Assembly (NCBI RefSeq): GCF_019355395.1
Contig: NZ_CP048829.1
Span: 2,011,501-2,075,500, forward strand
Length of the DNA: 64,000 nt
Reading direction: 5' to 3'
From: Chordicoccus furentiruminis
GTDB taxonomy: Bacteria; Bacillota; Clostridia; Lachnospirales; Lachnospiraceae
The notes beneath the pieces were generated by a model that saw only the letters and a program-made list of their open reading frames with translations, had not been told where the DNA came from and made no database searches. Below, piece after piece: positions 16,790 through 26,501 of the stretch. Within the stretch, counting starts at the first letter, position 1; each line of letters starts with the position of its first letter. The position numbers were made by a program, and so were the translations under genes.

Positions 16790-17544
16790 AGGAAGCAGGG
16801 GGACGGACGGATTATCACACATACCGGTTTTCATCCATGGAAAAGCTGAAGCTGTTTCTGAGCTACGGCGCGCTGTCCGCCGCAGCCGGCTGGCTGTTCT
16901 ACGATTCATGGATCGCGGCTCTGATTCTGACGGGACTGTTCCCTCTGTACTTCCGCTCCGCGGTCAGAAAAGCGGCTGCCGGAAGGAGGAGGGAACTCTC
17001 CTATGACTTTCGTGATGCGCTCAATTCACTGACTATTTCCATCCGGGCGGGACGCTCCGTCGAACATGCGTTTCCCGAGGCGGCGAGGGATCTGGCGATG
17101 GTCAAAGGACGGGAGGCTCCGATGACCGAAGAGCTTTTCTGGATTTCAGGACAGCTCAGGATGGCGGTGCCCGTTGAGAAGCTGCTTCTTGATCTGTCGG
17201 CCCGGTCAGGCGTTGAAGACATCGAGAATTTTGCATCCGTCTTTGTCGCCGCCAAGCGGATGGGCGGCAGCCTCCCCGATATTATCAGGAAGGCGGCCGG
17301 CTGCATCGAGGGGAAAATTGATGTGGAGAGGGAGATCGAGACGAATCTTTCGGGCAAGCAGCTGGAGCAGAAGATCATGACGGCAATGCCCGCCGGAATC
17401 ATCTTCTATATGAGGGCTGCTTCTCCCGGATATCTTGATTCGATGTACGGCAATCTTCCGGGAGTGCTGATTATGACCGGCTGTCTGGCCGGGTATCTGG
17501 GGGCGGCCGTGTGGGGACGGCGTATCGTGCGCATCGAGGTGTGA
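16786..17544 (+). CDS. tadB: TadB-type inner-membrane platform protein
   Basis: This 252-residue T2SSF-domain protein has two N-terminal membrane helices (about 25-58), a cytoplasmic helical T2SSF domain (about 70-185; LNSLTISIRAGRSVEHAF is the typical motif) and two C-terminal helices (about 200-245). It forms the membrane platform on which TadA acts. ATG overlaps the tadA stop (ATGA), so expression is coupled. It is a little shorter than the usual 280-320 residues of TadB. Confidence 0.9.
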   Translation: MKEAGGRTDYHTYRFSSMEKLKLFLSYGALSAAAGWLFYDSWIAALILTGLFPLYFRSAVRKAAAGRRRELSYDFRDALNSLTISIRAGRSVEHAFPEAARDLAMVKGREAPMTEELFWISGQLRMAVPVEKLLLDLSARSGVEDIENFASVFVAAKRMGGSLPDIIRKAAGCIEGKIDVEREIETNLSGKQLEQKIMTAMPAGIIFYMRAASPGYLDSMYGNLPGVLIMTGCLAGYLGAAVWGRRIVRIEV

Positions 17545-17616
17545 CCGGACGGATATCCCGGGCGGCGAACCGGGTGCGGAGCCGGGCAAGTTTCCGGGAC
17601 GGAAGGAGAGAGGCGG

Positions 17617-19044
17617 ATGAACTTTCAGCGATATTCGATTTTTCTGGTGGTCCTGATGGCCTATCTGGTTCTGTTCATCCGGTCAAAGGGTCTGTTTTCC
17701 GCCTCTGCCGCTTTCCTCCTCGGACAAATGCCGGACCGACCGGCGGCGCTTACGAAGGAAATGGCGGCGAGGGCGCTGGTCATCCTGTTTCTGGCGAACC
17801 TCCTCGGCGCGCTGATGACATGGAAAACGGGAGAAGAGGATACGGCAGCCCATGGATATCTGATGCGGAACGAATACGGAAGCGGAGACGACACGAAGGC
17901 GCTGACTCTGACGGTAGACGGAGAGGAGACGGACATCGACCTGCCGGTCGCCGCAAGAAAGCTGAGTGAGAAGGAGGTCCGGGAAGCGATTCGGAATGCC
18001 GGGGAACGTCTCCCCGCGGAGGTTTTCGGAGGGATGGCCGGACAGGGGGATAAAAGCGGAACGATTCGGATCGAACGGAGCCTGAAGCTGCCGGAGAAAA
18101 TCAGCGGCCTGCCGGTCAGAATTTCATGGATGACAAGCCGGCCGGAGTACCTTGATTTTGACGGGACGGTCACGGACCGGGTGCCGGAGGAAGGCGCCGA
18201 CGTGCTGCTCACGGCGACACTGACGTGTGAGGAGATGACGGAGGAATTGCGTTTTTCTCTTCGGGTGATGCCGAAGCGTCTCGCCGGTAAAGAGGCGATC
18301 CGGAAAAAGGCGGAGGAGGCGGTGGCTGACGGGAACGATGGCAGCGAAGCGAAGATCGTCCTGCCGGATACCCTCGACGGGAAAAAGGCCGAGTGGGCTT
18401 CGAGAGAAAACACGGCAGGTGTCAGCCTTCTGATGACGGGATGTCTGATTGCGGCCTGTTATCTGTATTCACGCGTTCGTCGCAGCCGGAACGAGGCAGC
18501 ACTGAGAGAAGAACGGATGCGGCGGGATTATCCGGGGATTGTCAGCAAGCTGGTGCTTCTTCTGACGGCGGGACTCAGCCTCCGCAGAGCCTTTGAGCAG
18601 ATCGCGTCGGATTATCAGAGACAGAAAAAGCAGGAGGCAGATGCCGCGGCGCGGCGCCGCAAAAGAACGCACGTTATGACAATATGCCGGAAAAGAGAGG
18701 CGCTAAGTCCTGTGGAAATGCATCCGGGCTGCGAGGAGATTCTGCGCACCTGTCAGGAGATGGGGCATGGCGTGAGCGAACTTGACGCCTACCGGAATCT
18801 CGGGAAGCGCGCACGACTTCCGGAATACCGGACGCTGGCGACGGTTCTTGCGCAGAACCTCCGAAAAGGGGGAAAGGAGATGACCGCGATACTGGAAAGG
18901 GAGGCGGAAGAGGCTTACGAAAACAGGAAGAAACACGCGGCCGTTCTGGGGGAACAGGCGGGGACCAGAATGCTGCTTCCGATGCTTGTGATGCTGCTTC
19001 TGGTGATGGTGATCCTGATGGTGCCCGCGCTGTCACTGATCTGA
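17617..19044 (+). CDS. tadC: TadC-type platform protein with an extra Ig-like insert
   Basis: This 475-residue protein ends in a T2SSF-like domain (about 300-475; EILRTCQEMGHGVSELDAY, AQNLRKGGKEM, C-terminal helix from about 452), matching TadC. The N-terminal half is unusual: two hydrophobic helices (about 6-21 and 52-68), then a polar region of about 200 residues, then a helix at 267-285. Within it, residues about 145-220 (SLKLPEKISG, VRISWMTSRPEYLDFDGTV, VLLTATLTC) read like an atrophied bacterial Ig-like (aBig) domain. The insert is predicted to lie between helices, perhaps outside the membrane. A 72-base gap separates it from tadB. Confidence 0.8.
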   Translation: MNFQRYSIFLVVLMAYLVLFIRSKGLFSASAAFLLGQMPDRPAALTKEMAARALVILFLANLLGALMTWKTGEEDTAAHGYLMRNEYGSGDDTKALTLTVDGEETDIDLPVAARKLSEKEVREAIRNAGERLPAEVFGGMAGQGDKSGTIRIERSLKLPEKISGLPVRISWMTSRPEYLDFDGTVTDRVPEEGADVLLTATLTCEEMTEELRFSLRVMPKRLAGKEAIRKKAEEAVADGNDGSEAKIVLPDTLDGKKAEWASRENTAGVSLLMTGCLIAACYLYSRVRRSRNEAALREERMRRDYPGIVSKLVLLLTAGLSLRRAFEQIASDYQRQKKQEADAAARRRKRTHVMTICRKREALSPVEMHPGCEEILRTCQEMGHGVSELDAYRNLGKRARLPEYRTLATVLAQNLRKGGKEMTAILEREAEEAYENRKKHAAVLGEQAGTRMLLPMLVMLLLVMVILMVPALSLI

Positions 19045-19189
19045 GTGCGGCGTGCGGCGGCACCTCTTCCGGTGTTGAACCGGACAGATTGACTTTTCGC
19101 GTCCGTTCCCATACGCTTACCTCATAAGGCATGCAGAGCGGGGGTAAACGGGGGGCGGATGAGGACAGGCTGCAGCCGGGAGGAGGTTT

Positions 19190-21571
19190 ATGTCTGGCAG
19201 GCAAAGGCGGAATCGGTCGGGGATGAAACGGATCATTTCGGGGCGCCGGTCCGTGCATCCGGAAGAGCCCGGGGAGAATAGACGAAGGCAGGGCCGCCGC
19301 TGCGGGAATCCGGTCTTTCTGATCCTGCTGGCGGTTGTGATTCTCTGCGGGGGCGGTGCGGGGCTTGTCCGTCTGCTGCATCCTCGTGACGAGACGATGA
19401 AAACGGCACCGGTCGAACCGGTCCGTGACAAGGGCGCGGAATCCCGGAACGCGGCGGAGACGGTGAGGGGGATGGAGACGGAAGCGGCCGCGCTGCCGCA
19501 GGGTTTCGCCGGCGATCCGAGAACGCGCCCGGTCGGACAGGAAATGACGGATGATAAAGCCGGAAACGCGGGCGGGGAGGGTGTCCTGGACCGGTCGGTT
19601 TCACCAAAGGCGCGTCAGAAATTCTGCCGGCTGAAGGGAGACGGATCAGACAGGGTGACGGTCATGATCTATCTGTTCGGGACCGATTCGGAGACGCCGG
19701 CCGGTATGGCGGCCGAGGACTTGAAAGAGATGACGGCGGCGGACCTTGGCCATCTGAATGTGGTTGTCTTTACAGGCGGGGGTCCGGGCTGGGAAACAAG
19801 CGTGATCCGTTCCTCCGTCAATCAGATCTATCAGATTCAGAACGGGGGACTGCGCTGTCTTGAAGAAAACGCGGGCACGGGGAAGCTGACGGATCCCGCT
19901 ACGCTGTCCGGTTTCATCCGCTGGGCGGCACGAAAGTTTCCGGCGGATCGGAGTGGACTGATTCTGTGGGATCATGGCGGCGGACCGCTCCGCGGATACG
20001 GGTATGACGGGACAACGGAGGAAGGCCTCACGCTTCCCGAACTGCGAACCGCGCTGGATGGAGGCGGCGTGAAGTTTGATTTTATCGGCTGTGATGCCTG
20101 TCTGGCGGCGACGGCCGGTCAGGCACTTGCGCTTGCGCCCTGCGCGGATTATCTGATCGCCTCAGAAGAGACAGAACCCGAATGCGGATGGGATTACACG
20201 GAGTGGCTGAACGCGCTGGCCCGGAATCCTTCCATGAAAACCATTGAACTTGGGAAAACGATCTGCGATTCGTACAGCCGGGCCTGCGGCCGGATCTGCC
20301 CCGGACTGCCGATGACGCTCTCCGTGACGGATCTGGCGGAATTCTCCGCGACGGTTCCCGATGCGCTGGGGCGCTTTGCCGAGTCTGTCACGAAAAGCAT
20401 TCAGACGGGCGGTTATACCGGGATCGCCGGCGCCCGCAGCCGTTCGCTCTCCTTTGCTCTTGTCACCGGAAGCGATCAGATTGATCTGGCGGACTTTGCC
20501 GACAGAGTGGGATCGGCGGAAGGACAGTCTCTGGCGTCGGCGGTGCGGAGCGCCGTCAAGTATCAGGTCATGAATCATGCGGCCGGAGCATCCGGCATAG
20601 CTGTCTGCTTCCCGTATCATGATCCGGAACAATCCGACGCTCTGATCCGGCTTCTGCGCGGTCTTTCGGCGGATGAGCGCTGCGTGCGCGCGGTTCAGAC
20701 GTTCCGGGAAACGGAAGAAAATGGCCGGGACGCTTCCGGATCGGATCCGTTTATCTCATTGTCCGGCCGGGCGCCCGTTGCGGAGGCGGATCGGAAGGAG
20801 TCATCTTCGGAGAAGGAAAGTGCAGAGGCCACGCTTCCTGCGGACAGCCGTGCGGAAACGGATCGCGATGCGGAAGCGGCCGTCACGGAGAAGCCGGAGG
20901 GGATTACGCATGGAAAAACAGCTTCTGAGGGAGCCCTCGGATCGGATGATTTTCTCTGGAAGATGACAGAGGAAGGAACGGAAACGATTTCGCTGACAGA
21001 GGCGCAATGGGAAAGGATCCAGACGACCGACCGGTGCACATGGCTGGAGGACAGGGCCGGATGGCTGCTGATGAGTTCGGTGAACGGCGCGGATTTTGAC
21101 GGAGACGGACGCCTTTTGGGTAAGAAGAGTGAGTCTCTGATCTGCGTCAACGGACAGAAGGCGGCTCTTGAGTATCTCGGCACGGAGACGGACGGGAGCA
21201 GCTATACCGTGACCGGCCGGATTGCCTGCCGCGTCAACGGGAGAAGGTCGGAGCTGATCGCCGTGTTTGACGCGGCTTATCCGGAAGGCCGCGTCGCGGG
21301 GATACAGCCGCTGTATGCTGACGGAGAGACGGGGATGGCGGCGAAGACGCAGCTTACCCTGAACGAGGGAGACGTCATCACACTGCTGGCCGACCGGGTG
21401 ACAGGATCCGGAAGGCTGCTGCAGGATTCCGAGATCGGCACGCCGATCACCTGGCATCAGAAGGACGGACTGACGCTGTCAGATGCGGCGGCGGGGCAGC
21501 GCGCGGTGACGCTGTACCGGTTCACGGACGACAGAGACGGGACATTCTGGTCATCCGCTCTGTCAAAGTGA
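19190..21571 (+). CDS. Membrane-anchored clostripain-family (C11) cysteine peptidase
   Basis: This 793-residue protein has a basic N-terminus, one membrane helix (about 42-60) and a disordered segment, then a C11 peptidase domain from about residue 153. The catalytic His262 lies in LILWDHGGG and Cys304 in GCDACLAAT, the standard clostripain arrangement of substrates cut after basic residues. A Ser/Glu-rich linker (about 500-590) and a C-terminal beta-rich domain follow. AGGAGG lies 4 bases before ATG 19190. It starts 145 bases after tadC and is probably exported, so it could process surface proteins or pili, but that link is only positional. The protein is much larger than the bare peptidase. 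Confidence 0.85.
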   Translation: MSGRQRRNRSGMKRIISGRRSVHPEEPGENRRRQGRRCGNPVFLILLAVVILCGGGAGLVRLLHPRDETMKTAPVEPVRDKGAESRNAAETVRGMETEAAALPQGFAGDPRTRPVGQEMTDDKAGNAGGEGVLDRSVSPKARQKFCRLKGDGSDRVTVMIYLFGTDSETPAGMAAEDLKEMTAADLGHLNVVVFTGGGPGWETSVIRSSVNQIYQIQNGGLRCLEENAGTGKLTDPATLSGFIRWAARKFPADRSGLILWDHGGGPLRGYGYDGTTEEGLTLPELRTALDGGGVKFDFIGCDACLAATAGQALALAPCADYLIASEETEPECGWDYTEWLNALARNPSMKTIELGKTICDSYSRACGRICPGLPMTLSVTDLAEFSATVPDALGRFAESVTKSIQTGGYTGIAGARSRSLSFALVTGSDQIDLADFADRVGSAEGQSLASAVRSAVKYQVMNHAAGASGIAVCFPYHDPEQSDALIRLLRGLSADERCVRAVQTFRETEENGRDASGSDPFISLSGRAPVAEADRKESSSEKESAEATLPADSRAETDRDAEAAVTEKPEGITHGKTASEGALGSDDFLWKMTEEGTETISLTEAQWERIQTTDRCTWLEDRAGWLLMSSVNGADFDGDGRLLGKKSESLICVNGQKAALEYLGTETDGSSYTVTGRIACRVNGRRSELIAVFDAAYPEGRVAGIQPLYADGETGMAAKTQLTLNEGDVITLLADRVTGSGRLLQDSEIGTPITWHQKDGLTLSDAAAGQRAVTLYRFTDDRDGTFWSSALSK

Positions 21572-21749
21572 GAAACGAGCCGGACGATCAGGAATGAAGG
21601 AATCAAAAGAGTGGTTCCGGGCGATGCTCACGTTTCCGGGAACGATAAGACTGAGTTTCGGGAAAAAGCCGGACAGAAAGCATATGATTCCGTCCCGTCT
21701 TCAGTATTGACTTTTGTTTTATGCAGGCTGGCCGCATACGCGATGGACG

Positions 21750-22088
21750 TCACATCTGCGAGATCCCCGCGATCGCGCCGCTGGCAAAGAGGATGGCCAG
21801 AACGATCAGCACGATGATCAGAACGCAGAAGTAGGAACGTGCGAAGTTCTTCAGATTGATGTTCCGAGTTCCGCCGAACGAGAACACGAGCAATAGAATC
21901 AGCCCCACGAACGGGATGCCGAAGAGCAGCTGATACCCGAAATAGCCCCACATGCTGATCGGCTTATATTCGTCCGACAGCGGGTCGTGGTATGTGCGGG
22001 GCGCGGCGTTCGCTGCGAGCGGCTCGCCGCAGTTCAGGCAGTAACGCGCGCTTTCCGGATTTTCAGTTCCGCATTTTCTGCAATACAT
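21750..22088 (-). CDS. Small zinc-ribbon membrane protein
   Basis: This 112-residue protein has an N-terminal zinc ribbon (CRKCGTENPESARYCLNCG: two CxxC pairs, residues 3-21), a short linker and two hydrophobic helices (about 47-68 and 82-108). Such YvlB/DUF-type zinc_ribbon_2 membrane proteins are common in Firmicutes and have no fixed function. On the minus strand AGAGGGGTG precedes the ATG, and an extended -10 (TGCTATTCT, around 22163-22171) lies about 75 bases upstream. The gene is alone between two plus-strand genes. Confidence 0.8.
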   Translation of the reverse strand: MYCRKCGTENPESARYCLNCGEPLAANAAPRTYHDPLSDEYKPISMWGYFGYQLLFGIPFVGLILLLVFSFGGTRNINLKNFARSYFCVLIIVLIVLAILFASGAIAGISQM

Positions 22089-22287
22089 AGTCTGGTCACC
22101 CCTCTTTTCTCTGTATGTGACAGGTTCAGATCCGCGGATTTTGTATTCTCCGCATCGAAAAGAATAGCACGATCCGCCAGTGAGTTTACAGTGCGTAAAG
22201 AAAAATCACACGCGGCGTGTTTTATATCCTCTGGAGGAAAGGCCGGGCATCGCGGCTTAAGGCGAATTAAGAGCTGTCCGCAGAATG

Positions 22288-22328
22288 TATGTGATATAAT
22301 CATCTGTAAGACTTATGTGATTTACTCA
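22288..22328 (+). promoter_or_regulatory. Extended -10 promoter with flanking direct repeat, surface-protein gene
   Basis: TGATATAAT (22292-22300) is an extended -10 with no good -35. An imperfect direct repeat covers it and the start region: TATGTGATATAATC from 22288 and TATGTGATTTACTC from 22314 (12 of 14 identical), 26 bases apart. This looks like a paired activator/repressor site or a phase-sensitive promoter; the regulator is unknown. Confidence 0.55.
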
Positions 22329-22353
22329 TGTCTCAGGATGGAGGAACAGATTT

Positions 22354-25300
22354 ATGTTCAGACATACATCGCGGAAGCTGCTGACATGCCTGACGGCGCT
22401 TACGCTTACACTGTCGGCGGGAGCTTTTCCCTCGTGGGCGGACGGGGCCGTTTCGGGAGGCGGAGAGCCGGCTGTCACGGAGCAGAATACGGATACGCAG
22501 GGGACGGGCACAGCGGTGACGGAGACACCGGCTCCGACGGAAGAACCGACACCGGAACCGACGCCGGAGCCTGCGCCGGCGCCGTCCGCGACGCCTGCTG
22601 AAAGCGGCTCGGGAGAAAACGGCGGGTCCGGCAGCACGGACAGCACAGGTGAGAACGGAACCGGCAGTGCGTCTTCAACGACAGTCTCATCGGCTCCGTC
22701 GGTTTCCGCAGACAGCGGCGCGAGCTCTGCGGCTTCTTCTGCAGCAAGCTCCGTTCCGGTCGTCAGCCAGTATACGGTTCAGATTCCGGAGGATCAGCAG
22801 AAGGCGAAGGCGGAGGCGTCCGCCCTTCCGGGAGGAGGAAGTTCGCTCCAGAATCTCTTCGGCCCGCTCTGGAATTATGGAATGCTGGCGGAGAAAATTA
22901 CGTTTCAGTCTCCATCCCAGCAGTCGAACTTTGCCGCCGTGACGGTACAAGGAGATGTACAGCTGGCGGCGTCTCAGGCCGGCGGCGTGCCGCTGATGTA
23001 CCGGGCGGCCAGACTGAACAGCTCCGTTCAGATGACCGGTGAGCAGACGGCACCGGCCGTCCTTTACCTCACGGGGCGCGATGCGGCGGATCTGAGCGCC
23101 GGAGAGAATACGGCGGGCGCATCGGTCGTGAACCAGACGGAGGACGCGATCACGGACCGGGTGCATGAGCTGATTCGGGATGCGCAGACGATCTCACAGA
23201 ATCTGGAGGCCCGGCCCTCCGTTGTGCTCAGGAAGGCGGGCGCGGACGCCGTCGGCGATACGACCGTGACGGTTCCGGCTGTCGCAGCGGCGCAGGCGGA
23301 TCAGACGAACGATGCGGCGGCAGCGGCGGGGGCCTATGCGGCGCTGACGGTGTCGGATAAGATGCTGATCGATACAGCCGCTCTGGGCGATGACGCGGTT
23401 TTCTTCTTTTCGGTCAGTACGCCCGAGGCCGCGCAGCGGATCGCGGACGGGAAGCTGGTGATCCGGAAGAAGAAAGGGCAGAGACTGATCTTTACCTTTA
23501 CGAAGGATGCCGGGACGGATGTGACGCTCGGTGCGTATCAGATCGCGATCGATGAAAAGCAGGGGAATACGTCGGACGGGACGCAGACGGAGTTACTGAA
23601 TGCGGTGACGGATTCCGTCGTCTGGAATCTTCCGAACGCGGCGAATGTGACGATGAACGGAACAGCAGGCATCGTCTTCGCGCCCTTTGCGGGCACAAAC
23701 ATCAATCTCACGGGCACACCCTCATCGGGGATGCTGCTCACGGCCGGGAACGTGACCGCGGGCACCTCTCTGCGGTTCATGAACCAGTCCCGGATCGATC
23801 CGAACGGCGATCACGGGCAGGCCAGCGTCACGCTCGGCGTGAGAAAGATTCTCAGCTGGCAGGCTGGTGAGGCGCCGGCTGCGGATCAGACGTTCCGGTT
23901 CACGCTGAAGAAGACCGGAGCGGCATCCGGAGACGGATCGGACGGAACGGCCGGCGAAGGAACAGACGGACAGACAGCCGGCGCGGAGAACGCCGATGGG
24001 CAGTCCGCGGATGGTCGGAACGCGGAGCCGATCGAGACGTCTCTGACCATGAAGGCTTCGGACCTGACCTCAAACCCGGAACAAAGCACGGCGGAGGGAA
24101 CGGCTTCGTTCGAGCCGATCACCTTCAGCGGCGAAGGAAACGCCGTCTATGAGATCACGGAGGTGAACGGCGGGGCGGAAGGCGTCACCTACGACCCGCA
24201 GACCTTCACGGTCCGCATCGACGTCACAGCCGATGACGAGGGAAAGCTGACGGCAGCGGTTGTGAAGATCGATCCGCAGGGGAATGAGATTGCGCTCGAT
24301 CCGGAAACTGACGGCGAGAGCCAGAGTGTCTACCGGGTCGGTCCGTTCACCAATACATTTGCGAAGAAGACACTGAAGCCCGTTTCCTTCACCATCGGCG
24401 CCGGTAAGACGCTGAGCTGGACGAGGGGAATGCCGCCGGTGCGGGATTCGTCGTTTGCGGCCACGCTGAAGGGTGTCTCGCAGACGGCCATCAGCCGGAC
24501 GATGAACGCGTCCTTCACGGCGGGCGAGATCAACAGCCTGATCAGCGGAGAGAAGGTGCCTGGTCTGGACTACTCCGCCTCCGGCGATACGCAGACGGCG
24601 GTGCGGGCCGCGGACGGATCCAATCTGGTGAATTTTACCTATCAGACGGCCGGCATCTATGTCTACACACTGTCCGAGAAGAACAGCGGCGCGACTGGCT
24701 ACAGCTACGACTGGGATACGAAGACGGACAGCCAGAAGCAGCCTGCCGTCTACCGCATCGAAGTGAAGGTGGAGAAAAACAAGGCGGGCGATGCGCTCGT
24801 CGTGTCGAAGGTGACGGTCAGCCGGAACGGGACGGACGTCACGAATGACAGGAACCGGGTGACGCTGACCGGGGTCACGGACAGACAATCCGGGGAAGCG
24901 GTCCCCCTGAAGCAGGTCGAGGTGAACCTCAGGAACGCATACCGCCCGCTGCCGGTGATGTACAGGATTCCGGTCACCAAGAAGGTGGAGGGAACAGCGG
25001 AAACAAGCCGTTTTCATTTCACTCTGTACAAGGAAAGAACCGGTCGTACCGCCGCGGCTGCAGGAGAATTGAACGGCAGCGGTGAAGTCAATCTGAAGCC
25101 TGCAGGGACGGTTCATTACAGCGAGGCATTGGCGGAGAAGTATGATGCCAAAACGCCGCATTTCTTCTTCACCAGTCCCTGCGACGAGTGGTACCGGCTG
25201 GAAGAGGATACGAATGAGCTTGCACCAGAGTATGTGTCACTCAACCCGGTCTGGTATCTGCACGTCGTCGTGAAGGACTACGGCGGCCAGCTCAAGTCGA

Positions 25301-26346
25301 CGGCGGTCGTGACAAATAAGGACGGATCGAAGCAGCGGCAGATCGGCGTCTGGTATCAGGCGGCCAGGTCCGGCGGTCAGAATGAGCCGGACATGAGCCG
25401 GATGCACATCCGCGCCACGATCACGAACCTCTACACCACCGGAAGTTTCTCGTTCAGCAAGGTGTCCTCCGCCAACCCGGATCTGGGGCTTCCCGGCGCC
25501 GTATTTAAGCTGTACCGGATTCCGATCGCGACGCAGGGCGAGCGCTCGGGCGAGACATATCAGAAGGCGGCAGCCCGGCTGAAGGGCGGTCAGGTCTTTG
25601 ACAACAGCGGCGAAGTGGCTGATTCACTTAAGGAGTTCAAGGAAGGAACCAGTTCCTCCACCGGATCGGTCACCTTCAGCGGCCTCTATCCGGATGAGTA
25701 TTATGCCATTGTGGAGAAGACGGCTCCGGCGGGCTATCAGGTTTCCGCCAACGCGGTCGTGATCCGGACGTGGTACAGCCGGAACAGCGGGAGAGTCGAA
25801 TGCAGTGTCGTCAGCAGCGGCGGCTTCACGCTGGGGCGCGACGGCGGCGCGCTGAAATGGTACGACCACCCGATCACTGTGCGGATCGACAAGATCGTCG
25901 AGGGCGGATATCTGCTCCGCGGCGCCTACATGCAGCTGCTGGATTCGAACGGCAGCGTCATCGAGCGCTGGATGAGCGGGAAGATCAACCCGCATATGGT
26001 GAAGGCGCAGCTGCAGCTCGGACAGACCTATTACATCCGCGAGGTGCAGGCGCCGGCCGGATACAACCGGGCGGAGTCAATCCGCTTTACGGTGGAGTCG
26101 CTGCCCGGAGGCGGATACAGTGCGGCGAACCGGGTGCAGGTGCTGAAAATGCAGGATCCGGGCAACGGCACGAAGACGGACGGCAGCGAGATCGGCGTCA
26201 ACCCGGATACGGGCGCCACGGCTGCCAGCGCCGGCAATGTCAGGACCGGCGACACGAGCCCGATCGGCCTCTATGTGCTCATCGCGGCGGCGGCTCTGGC
26301 GGCTGTGATCGCCGTGATCGCGGGCGGACGGAAGAAAAAGCGCTGA
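22354..26346 (+). CDS. Large multi-domain surface adhesin / pilin-like protein
   Basis: This 1330-residue secreted protein has a signal peptide (about 1-29), a Pro/Thr/Glu-rich stalk (about 55-135) and a region like the choice-of-anchor A domain (about 165-475, ending NLPNAANVTMNGTAGIVFAP). Two or more Spy0128/FctA-like isopeptide pilin domains (about 485-860) and two SpaA/Cna-B-like domains (about 1040-1260; KTAPAGYQ and QAPAGYN endings) follow. The C-terminus has the tripartite anchor layout: VRTGD near 1296-1300, helix about 1304-1324, and a GGRKKKR tail. The LPXTG motif is replaced by NVRTGD. The function is most likely adhesion or a pilus shaft/tip; no sortase gene is adjacent. Confidence 0.85.
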   Translation: MFRHTSRKLLTCLTALTLTLSAGAFPSWADGAVSGGGEPAVTEQNTDTQGTGTAVTETPAPTEEPTPEPTPEPAPAPSATPAESGSGENGGSGSTDSTGENGTGSASSTTVSSAPSVSADSGASSAASSAASSVPVVSQYTVQIPEDQQKAKAEASALPGGGSSLQNLFGPLWNYGMLAEKITFQSPSQQSNFAAVTVQGDVQLAASQAGGVPLMYRAARLNSSVQMTGEQTAPAVLYLTGRDAADLSAGENTAGASVVNQTEDAITDRVHELIRDAQTISQNLEARPSVVLRKAGADAVGDTTVTVPAVAAAQADQTNDAAAAAGAYAALTVSDKMLIDTAALGDDAVFFFSVSTPEAAQRIADGKLVIRKKKGQRLIFTFTKDAGTDVTLGAYQIAIDEKQGNTSDGTQTELLNAVTDSVVWNLPNAANVTMNGTAGIVFAPFAGTNINLTGTPSSGMLLTAGNVTAGTSLRFMNQSRIDPNGDHGQASVTLGVRKILSWQAGEAPAADQTFRFTLKKTGAASGDGSDGTAGEGTDGQTAGAENADGQSADGRNAEPIETSLTMKASDLTSNPEQSTAEGTASFEPITFSGEGNAVYEITEVNGGAEGVTYDPQTFTVRIDVTADDEGKLTAAVVKIDPQGNEIALDPETDGESQSVYRVGPFTNTFAKKTLKPVSFTIGAGKTLSWTRGMPPVRDSSFAATLKGVSQTAISRTMNASFTAGEINSLISGEKVPGLDYSASGDTQTAVRAADGSNLVNFTYQTAGIYVYTLSEKNSGATGYSYDWDTKTDSQKQPAVYRIEVKVEKNKAGDALVVSKVTVSRNGTDVTNDRNRVTLTGVTDRQSGEAVPLKQVEVNLRNAYRPLPVMYRIPVTKKVEGTAETSRFHFTLYKERTGRTAAAAGELNGSGEVNLKPAGTVHYSEALAEKYDAKTPHFFFTSPCDEWYRLEEDTNELAPEYVSLNPVWYLHVVVKDYGGQLKSTAVVTNKDGSKQRQIGVWYQAARSGGQNEPDMSRMHIRATITNLYTTGSFSFSKVSSANPDLGLPGAVFKLYRIPIATQGERSGETYQKAAARLKGGQVFDNSGEVADSLKEFKEGTSSSTGSVTFSGLYPDEYYAIVEKTAPAGYQVSANAVVIRTWYSRNSGRVECSVVSSGGFTLGRDGGALKWYDHPITVRIDKIVEGGYLLRGAYMQLLDSNGSVIERWMSGKINPHMVKAQLQLGQTYYIREVQAPAGYNRAESIRFTVESLPGGGYSAANRVQVLKMQDPGNGTKTDGSEIGVNPDTGATAASAGNVRTGDTSPIGLYVLIAAAALAAVIAVIAGGRKKKR

Positions 26347-26358
26347 GTCAGCTTCAGC

Positions 26359-26420
26359 TTGAGTTTTGACAGAAACGTGTTATAGTAGGTATCGGCGGGG
26401 GCATCAGCCTCCGCCGATTC
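26359..26420 (+). promoter_or_regulatory. trkA promoter followed by a leader hairpin
   Basis: TTGAGT (26359-26364), a 16-bp spacer and an extended -10 TGTTATAGT (26378-26386) lie just after the adhesin stop. A hairpin, ATCGGCGGGGG (about 26391-26401) with CCTCCGCCGAT (about 26408-26418), begins right at the predicted transcript start, and U-rich sequence with a run of six T lies farther on. It may terminate the adhesin mRNA while shaping the trk leader. Confidence 0.5.
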
Positions 26421-26501
26421 GTGTTTACCTGTTTTTTCGGAGTCTTTAAAGACCGGTTCTTTCGTACTGCGGTATGCGCGGAAGAATGGATGGAGGATGG
26501 T

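Noticed and set aside
26391-26501. trkA leader considered as a c-di-AMP (ydaO-type) riboswitch, as often found before K+ uptake genes
   Set aside because: The leader is short, with one simple hairpin and none of the conserved ydaO segments that I can recognise.
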